Assembly (NCBI GenBank): GCA_900772565.1
Contig: CAAHET010000035.1
Coordinates: 1-13,936, forward strand
From: an uncultured Faecalibacterium sp.
Lineage (GTDB): Bacteria; Bacillota; Clostridia; Oscillospirales; Ruminococcaceae
DNA: 13,936 nt
Reading direction: 5' to 3'
Positions 10,253 to 13,936 of this stretch are shown here, piece by piece. The translations under genes were made by a program, and so were the position numbers. The notes beneath the pieces are model-generated. The model was not told the DNA's origin and did not search any database. It saw nothing but the letters and a program-made list of their open reading frames with translations. Numbering within the stretch: the first letter of the stretch is position 1; every line of letters starts with the position of its first letter.

Positions 10253-12139
10253 GTGTATCGTGCACTTTACCGCAAATGGAGACCCCAGCGGTTTGAGGAT
10301 GTGGTGGGTCAGCGTGCCATCGTGACCGCCCTGAAAAACCAGATCACCGCAGGGCGCGTAGGCCATGCGTATCTGTTTACCGGCGTGCGCGGCACCGGCA
10401 AGACCACCTGCGCCAAAATTTTTGCCAAGGCGGTCAACTGTCTGCACCCGGTCAATGGTGACCCCTGCGGGCAATGTGAGATCTGCAAGGGCATCGACAA
10501 CGGCAGCCTGCTGGACGTGGTGGAGATGGACGCAGCCTCCAACAACGGCGTGGACGATATCCGCGACCTGCGGGACGAGACCGCCTACACCCCCAGCGCC
10601 TGCCAGTATAAGGTGTATATCATCGACGAGGTGCATATGCTGTCCACAGCGGCCTTCAATGCGCTGCTGAAAACGCTGGAAGAGCCCCCCGCACACGTCA
10701 TCTTCATTCTGGCGACCACCGAGATCCAGAAAGTGCCCGCCACCATCCTCTCCCGCTGCCAGCGGTACGATTTTACCCGCATCGGGCCGGAGGATATCGC
10801 ACGGCGGGTGGAGTATATCGCTGGGGAGGAAAAGCTGGAGCTGACCTCCGACGGCGCGGAGCTGATCGCCCGTCTGGCCGATGGTGCGCTGCGCGATGCA
10901 CTGTCCATTCTGGACACCTGCGCCGGTGTCACCGCAAAGATCGACGCGGACGTGGTGCGCCGCATGGCCGGTGTGACCGACCGCAGCTACCTGTTCCACA
11001 TCTCGGACGCCTTGGAAGCGCAGGACGCTGCCGCCGCGCTGGCACAGCTGGCGCAGCTGCGGCAGCAGTCGGTGGATGTGAAGCGCCTGACTGAGGAATT
11101 GATCGCCCACTACCGCGCCCTGATGCTGGCGGCGCTGCCCGGCGGGCAGGCGCTGCTGTCCGGTGTTTCGCCGGAGGAAGAAGCGCTGTACCTGCAAAAA
11201 GGGCCGGAGATGGGCCAGCGGGAGGCCATCCGCGCCATCCGCACCTTGGGCACGGCGCTGGAGCACATGACCCGCGGCAGCGACCAGCGCATTGAGCTGG
11301 AACTGGCACTGTTCAGCCTGTCCGAGCCGCCCCAGCAGATGCAGGCAGCAGCGGTGCAGGCAGCCCCCGCCCGCGCGGCACAGCCGGAAGCACCCCGCCC
11401 CTTTACGGCAGCGGTGCAGCCCTTTGCCAGCGCCCCGGTGCAGTCTGCCCCCGCAGCTGCTGCACCCCAGACCCCGGCAGCAGGAGCAGAACCTGCCCCT
11501 GCCGTGCAGCAGACCCCTCCGCAGCCTGCCGCACCGGAAGCGCCGCCCGCCCCTGCGGACGAACTGCCGCCTATGCCGGACGAACCGCCGGTACAGCAGA
11601 GCGATGCCGCCCTGCCGTGGGACGAGCCTGCCCCGCAGGCACCGCCGCCGGAGGAGCCGGAGCCGGTCAGTCAGCCGGAGCAGCCCGCTCCCGCAGAGCC
11701 CGCGCAGCAAGTTCCCGCGGCGGAGGAGCCGCCTGCCCCGGTGCAGGAGCACCCCGCCGACCCGGTATTGACCAAGCCCCGCAGCGTGGCACAGCAGGGC
11801 ACGAACCCCTTCCCGTACTGGGGGCAGATCGTGCAGAAGCTGGAAAGCATCGACCCCATGCTGTATATGTATCTGCGCAAGTCCAAGGCTTACTTTGACG
11901 GCACCCGCGTGCTGATCGACGGCGGCAAGACCTTCCGGGATTTTATCCGGGTGAACAAGGACAGCCAGAAGCTGATCAAAAAGCTGATCGCCGAGGTATC
12001 CGGCGTGCCGGTGCCCATCGGCCCTTACGAGCCCAAAACCGCCGGAAAGACCGCCTCCAACGCGGAGCAGTCCCTTCTGGCGCTGGAAAAGCTGGGGTTA
12101 GAGGTCAGCATTGAGGATACCGCCCGCAAAAAGCGATAA
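10253..12139 (+). CDS. dnaX: DNA polymerase III subunit gamma/tau (clamp loader)
   Basis: This 628-residue ATPase of the clamp loader places the sliding clamp on DNA. Order: AAA+ domain with GVRGTGKTTCAK (Walker A, 44-55), zinc-binding Cys 63, 72, 75 and 78, Walker B IIDEVH (123-128) and the SRC sensor/arginine-finger motif (167-169); lid and collar domains to about 355; an Ala/Pro/Gln/Glu-rich linker at about 358-510; and a C-terminal domain of about 118 residues that would contact the polymerase in tau. The start is GTG at 10253, with AAGGGGAG 8 bases before it; upstream in-frame codons lie inside the SRP RNA. No E. coli-type A-AAA-AAG slippery site was found in a place that would make a gamma form. 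It leads the dnaX-ybaB-recR operon and is probably transcribed through the SRP RNA terminator. Confidence 0.97.
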   Translation: MYRALYRKWRPQRFEDVVGQRAIVTALKNQITAGRVGHAYLFTGVRGTGKTTCAKIFAKAVNCLHPVNGDPCGQCEICKGIDNGSLLDVVEMDAASNNGVDDIRDLRDETAYTPSACQYKVYIIDEVHMLSTAAFNALLKTLEEPPAHVIFILATTEIQKVPATILSRCQRYDFTRIGPEDIARRVEYIAGEEKLELTSDGAELIARLADGALRDALSILDTCAGVTAKIDADVVRRMAGVTDRSYLFHISDALEAQDAAAALAQLAQLRQQSVDVKRLTEELIAHYRALMLAALPGGQALLSGVSPEEEALYLQKGPEMGQREAIRAIRTLGTALEHMTRGSDQRIELELALFSLSEPPQQMQAAAVQAAPARAAQPEAPRPFTAAVQPFASAPVQSAPAAAAPQTPAAGAEPAPAVQQTPPQPAAPEAPPAPADELPPMPDEPPVQQSDAALPWDEPAPQAPPPEEPEPVSQPEQPAPAEPAQQVPAAEEPPAPVQEHPADPVLTKPRSVAQQGTNPFPYWGQIVQKLESIDPMLYMYLRKSKAYFDGTRVLIDGGKTFRDFIRVNKDSQKLIKKLIAEVSGVPVPIGPYEPKTAGKTASNAEQSLLALEKLGLEVSIEDTARKKR

Positions 12140-12169
12140 AAATTGTTTATAATAAAGGAGAATACCAGT

Positions 12170-12508
12170 ATGAAAGCAAGAATGCCCGCAGGCTACGGCC
12201 GCCCCGATATGAACGCCCTGATGCGTCAGGCTCAGAAGATGCAGGAGGATATGAAGAGCAAGCAGGCCGAGCTGGAAGCCGCCGAGTACACCGGCAGCGC
12301 CGCCGGTGAGATGGTGACCGTGAAGATGAACGGCAAGCACGAGGTGCTGTCCATCACCATCAAGCCCGAGGCTGTGGACCCGGACGATATCGAGATGCTG
12401 GAAGACATGGTGGCTGCTGCCATCAACGCCACCGTGAAGCAGGTGGACGAGACCGCAGAAGCCGAGATGGGCAAGCTGACCGGCGGCCTGAACATTCCGG
12501 GTCTCTGA
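12170..12508 (+). CDS. ybaB: YbaB/EbfC family nucleoid-associated protein
   Basis: The 112-residue protein belongs to the small DNA-binding YbaB/EbfC family that coats the nucleoid as dimers. It has the expected NALMRQAQKMQEDMKSKQAE helix, the GEMVTVKMNGKHEVLSITIKP beta sheet and the acidic EMLEDMVAAAINATVKQV helix. The glycine-rich N-terminus (MPAGYGRPDM) and the GGLNIPGL tail are typical of Firmicute members. The ATG at 12170 has AAAGGAG 9 bases upstream. It lies 30 bases after dnaX and 19 before recR, the conserved order seen from E. coli to Bacillus, which suggests a link to replication or recombinational repair. Confidence 0.95.
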   Translation: MKARMPAGYGRPDMNALMRQAQKMQEDMKSKQAELEAAEYTGSAAGEMVTVKMNGKHEVLSITIKPEAVDPDDIEMLEDMVAAAINATVKQVDETAEAEMGKLTGGLNIPGL

Positions 12509-12527
12509 GCCGGGAAGGGGAGATACC

Positions 12528-13127
12528 ATGGACTACACTGCCGCACCGCTGGAAAAGCTGATCGAGGAGTTCGGCAAGTTTCAGGGCGTGGGCCGCAAGG
12601 GCGCTACCCGCATGGCCTATCAGGTGCTGAGTATGTCGGATAAGGACGCTGCGGCGCTGGCCGATGCCATCCGCGGTGCGCACACCCGGCTGCACCGGTG
12701 CCGCATCTGCCAGAACTTTACGGACGCCGAGCTGTGCCCGGTGTGCGCCAGCGCCAAGCGGGACACCTCGGTGATCTGCGTGGTGGAAAAGCCCCGGGAT
12801 GTGCAGGCCTTTGAGCGCACCCGGGAGTATAACGGCCTGTACCATGTGCTGCACGGTCTGCTGGACCCGCTGGCCGGTGTGGGCGCAGAGCAGCTGACCG
12901 TCAAGGAGCTGCTGGCGCGGCTGAAGGACGACACGGTGAAGGAGGTCATCATGGCCATGAACCCCACCGTGGAGGGCGAAGCCACCGCCATGTATCTGGC
13001 AAAACTCATCAAGCCGCTGGGCATCCGGGTCACCCGGCTTGCCTCCGGTCTGCCGGTGGGCGCCAGTCTGGAATACGCCGACGAGACCACCCTGTACCGG
13101 GCGCTTTCCGGCCGGGGAGAGCTGTGA
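12528..13127 (+). CDS. recR: Recombination mediator protein RecR
   Basis: The 199-residue RecR acts with RecO (and RecF) to load RecA on SSB-coated single-stranded DNA. Order: helix-hairpin-helix FQGVGRKGATRMAYQVL (18-34); zinc finger with Cys 58, 61, 70 and 73 (C-x2-C-x8-C-x2-C); Toprim domain starting ICVVEKPRDVQAFERT (83-98) with HGLLDPLAGVGAEQL; and the C-terminal MAMNPTVEGEATAMYL and TRLASGLPVGASLEYADETTL. Length is standard. AAGGGGAG lies 6 bases before the ATG. It is the last gene of the dnaX-ybaB-recR operon; no intrinsic terminator follows, only the smpB promoter region. Confidence 0.98.
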   Translation: MDYTAAPLEKLIEEFGKFQGVGRKGATRMAYQVLSMSDKDAAALADAIRGAHTRLHRCRICQNFTDAELCPVCASAKRDTSVICVVEKPRDVQAFERTREYNGLYHVLHGLLDPLAGVGAEQLTVKELLARLKDDTVKEVIMAMNPTVEGEATAMYLAKLIKPLGIRVTRLASGLPVGASLEYADETTLYRALSGRGEL

Positions 13128-13129
13128 GT

Positions 13130-13145
13130 TTGTAAAAATTTACAA
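13130..13145. promoter_or_regulatory. 16-bp palindrome between recR and the smpB promoter
   Basis: TTGTAAA-AA-TTTACAA is a perfect dyad starting 3 bases after the recR stop and ending 18 bases before the smpB -35 box. The two-base centre favours a protein-binding dyad over an RNA hairpin. The half-site TTGTnAA recalls Rex operators, but the spacing is 2 bases shorter than the Rex consensus as I know it, so no regulator is named. Confidence 0.35.
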
Positions 13146-13163
13146 TTCTGTCAGAAACAGCCC

Positions 13164-13191
13164 TTGCATTACCCTGAAAAAATGGTATACT
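13164..13191 (+). promoter_or_regulatory. Promoter of smpB (and probably ssrA)
   Basis: -35 TTGCAT (13164-13169), a 16-base spacer and -10 TATACT (13186-13191) preceded by TGG (extended -10). The predicted start is near 13198, leaving a leader of about 30 bases. Confidence 0.75.
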
Positions 13192-13228
13192 GAAACAACG
13201 AACGGAACGGAGAAAGGAGGCGCGCAGC

Positions 13229-13711
13229 ATGGCACCCACAAAGGAGCGCCCGGCGACCAAGACCATCGCCACCAACCGCGAAGCGCGCCACGAGTATTTT
13301 GTTCTGGAAGCGCTGGAGACTGGTGTGGAACTCAAAGGCACCGAGGTGAAAAGCCTGCGGGCCGGCGGAGTCAACCTGAAGGACAGCTGGGTGGATATTG
13401 AAAACGGCGAGCTGCTGGTAAAGGGAATGCACATCAGCCCCTACGACCACGGCAACCTGTTCAATCAGGATCCCATGCGCGTCCGGCGGCTTCTGGCGCA
13501 CAAAAGTGAGATCCGGCGTCTGCACCAGCAGTGCAAGCTGCAGGGCTATACGCTGGTGCCGCTCTCGCTTTACTTCAAGCATGGCCGTGTAAAAATGGAA
13601 GTGGGTTTGTGCAAGGGCAAAAAGCTGTACGACAAGCGTGCCGATGCCGCCCAGCGCGATGCAAAGCGCTCCATTGACCGGGCTGTGAAGTCCAACGGCA
13701 AGTATTATTAA
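13229..13711 (+). CDS. smpB: SsrA-binding protein SmpB
   Basis: The 160-residue SmpB binds the tRNA-like domain of tmRNA and brings it to stalled ribosomes for trans-translation. Signatures: NREARHEYFVLEALETGVEL, GTEVKSLRAGGVNLKDSWV, a central LLAHKSEIRRL, YFKHGRVKMEVGLCKGKKLY, and the basic C-terminal tail DKRADAAQRDAKRSIDRA, which enters the mRNA channel. AAAGGAGG lies 8 bases before the ATG. It has its own promoter, and its partner RNA ssrA begins 71 bases downstream, a common Firmicute arrangement. Confidence 0.98.
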   Translation: MAPTKERPATKTIATNREARHEYFVLEALETGVELKGTEVKSLRAGGVNLKDSWVDIENGELLVKGMHISPYDHGNLFNQDPMRVRRLLAHKSEIRRLHQQCKLQGYTLVPLSLYFKHGRVKMEVGLCKGKKLYDKRADAAQRDAKRSIDRAVKSNGKYY

Positions 13712-13727
13712 GCATTCCAATTGCAGA

Positions 13728-13775
13728 CTGCGGCTCACCGCAGAAACCAAGCTTTCTGCACATCGCAAGATGTGC
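13728..13775 (+). other. Cluster of three hairpins between smpB and tmRNA
   Basis: CTGCGG-CTCA-CCGCAG (13728-13743), GCAGAAA-CCAAGC-TTTCTGC (13740-13759) and GCACATC-GCAA-GATGTGC (13758-13775, GNRA tetraloop) follow one another. Neighbouring stems share bases, so they are partly mutually exclusive. The last ends 7 bases before the tmRNA 5' end. No strong promoter is seen here, so this is probably a processed spacer of an smpB-ssrA transcript, possibly with leaky termination. Confidence 0.5.
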
Positions 13776-13782
13776 TTTATAA

Positions 13783-13936
13783 GGGGGCGTAAAGGTTTCG
13801 ACGGGGGGAGCAAGGTCTGGGCAGCGGGTAGCAGTGGGGGAACTGCTCTATAACTCCTCCAAAAAAATTAACTGACAACAATAATTATCAGTTGCTCGCA
13901 GCCTGAGTGCTGCGCGTTCCGCCCACTCTTGTGTCG
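13783..13936 (+). ncRNA. ssrA: tmRNA (ssrA), 5' part; truncated by the window end
   Basis: Transfer-messenger RNA rescues stalled ribosomes and adds a degradation tag. The canonical 5' sequence GGGGGCGTAAAGGTTTCGAC starts at 13783. Pseudoknot 1 is visible: stem AGCAGT/ACTGCT (13830-13835, 13842-13847), with loop GGGGGA able to pair with TCCTCC at 13855-13860. The tag-coding region follows, and its stop TGA (13904-13906) sits in the loop of helix 5, CGCAGC / GCTGCG (13897-13902, 13909-13914). The 3' tRNA-like half, later pseudoknots and CCA end lie beyond the window. It is expected to act with SmpB encoded just upstream. Confidence 0.96.
13874..13906 (+). other. tmRNA tag reading frame (proposed tag DNNNYQLLAA)
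   Basis: The frame ending CTC GCA GCC TGA encodes the expected LAA tail. Reading back, GAC at 13874 is the best resume codon: TA lies at -5/-4 as in the E. coli UAGUC-GCA context, and a 10-residue tag results, as in E. coli. ACT at 13871, giving TDNNNYQLLAA, is the alternative. No GCN codon occurs in this frame between pseudoknot 1 and the tail, so the usual alanine start is absent. Only one stop codon is present. Confidence 0.65.

Noticed and set aside
10172..11752. A 526-codon open frame on the minus strand opposite dnaX
   Set aside because: It is antisense to a clear dnaX, is rich in Arg/Gly/Leu/His as expected from reversed GC-rich codons, starts without a ribosome binding site and shows no family motif.
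11190..12135. A programmed frameshift site in dnaX
   Set aside because: A-rich spots (near 11195, 11976 and the last codons) do not form an in-frame A-AAA-AAG type heptamer with a nearby downstream hairpin and stop that would give a sensible gamma protein.
13760..13783. A separate ssrA promoter with TATAAG as -10 box
   Set aside because: The box lies only 1 base from the tmRNA 5' end, too close for a start there, and there is no -35 at proper distance.

Overview
The window reads as chromosomal housekeeping DNA from a GC-rich gut Firmicute of the Oscillospiraceae (Ruminococcaceae), most likely Faecalibacterium or a close relative. The grounds are the gene order SRP RNA-dnaX-ybaB-recR, the adjacent smpB-ssrA pair, AGGAGG-type ribosome binding sites, sigma-A-like promoters, the GC-rich codon use, and palindromic repeats built on an AGCTCTCCC-AAA-GGGAGAGC core. 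The genus call rests on memory of similar genomes and was not checked by search. I see no phage, insertion sequence, CRISPR array or toxin/defence cassette.

Positions 1-262 hold three related palindromic repeat modules. The last one runs into the 3' end of folD and supplies its stop codon. Positions 237-2330 (minus strand) form a folate one-carbon operon: 5-formyl-THF cyclo-ligase, then a cyclodeaminase/cyclohydrolase-family protein (FchA-like), then FolD. It is divergent from glyA (plus strand, 2561-3814); two good promoters lie back to back at 2407-2484. GlyA makes 5,10-methylene-THF, FolD oxidises it to methenyl-THF, FchA would hydrolyse that to 10-formyl-THF, and the cyclo-ligase returns 5-formyl-THF to the pool. 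FolD here has lost the Lys and Gln used for cyclohydrolase activity, so FchA looks like the required second half of a split enzyme. A corrinoid adenosyltransferase gene (3894-4409) follows glyA behind a terminator.

Positions 4462-8696 (minus strand) form a probable DNA-repair operon: family 4 uracil-DNA glycosylase, an uncharacterised P-loop ATPase made of two halves of which the second has lost its P-loop, and a PD-(D/E)XK nuclease fused to an XPD/DinG-like iron-sulphur helicase. A bidirectional terminator separates it from the adenosyltransferase gene.

Positions 8791-9970 hold pta as a single-gene unit with its own promoter, a structured leader with a possible 11-codon upstream ORF, and a UUCG-loop terminator. 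Positions 9978-13127 hold the SRP RNA and the dnaX-ybaB-recR DNA replication/repair operon. Positions 13164-13936 hold smpB and the 5' part of tmRNA (ssrA), the two partners of trans-translation. The tmRNA tag frame contains no alanine codon at its start. The window ends inside tmRNA.

The points most worth following are the FolD/FchA division of labour, the repeat modules with exchanged hairpin stems and their capture as the folD stop, the unusual tmRNA tag, the mid-sized SRP RNA, and the UDG-ATPase-helicase operon. No wholly unknown multi-gene system is evident.
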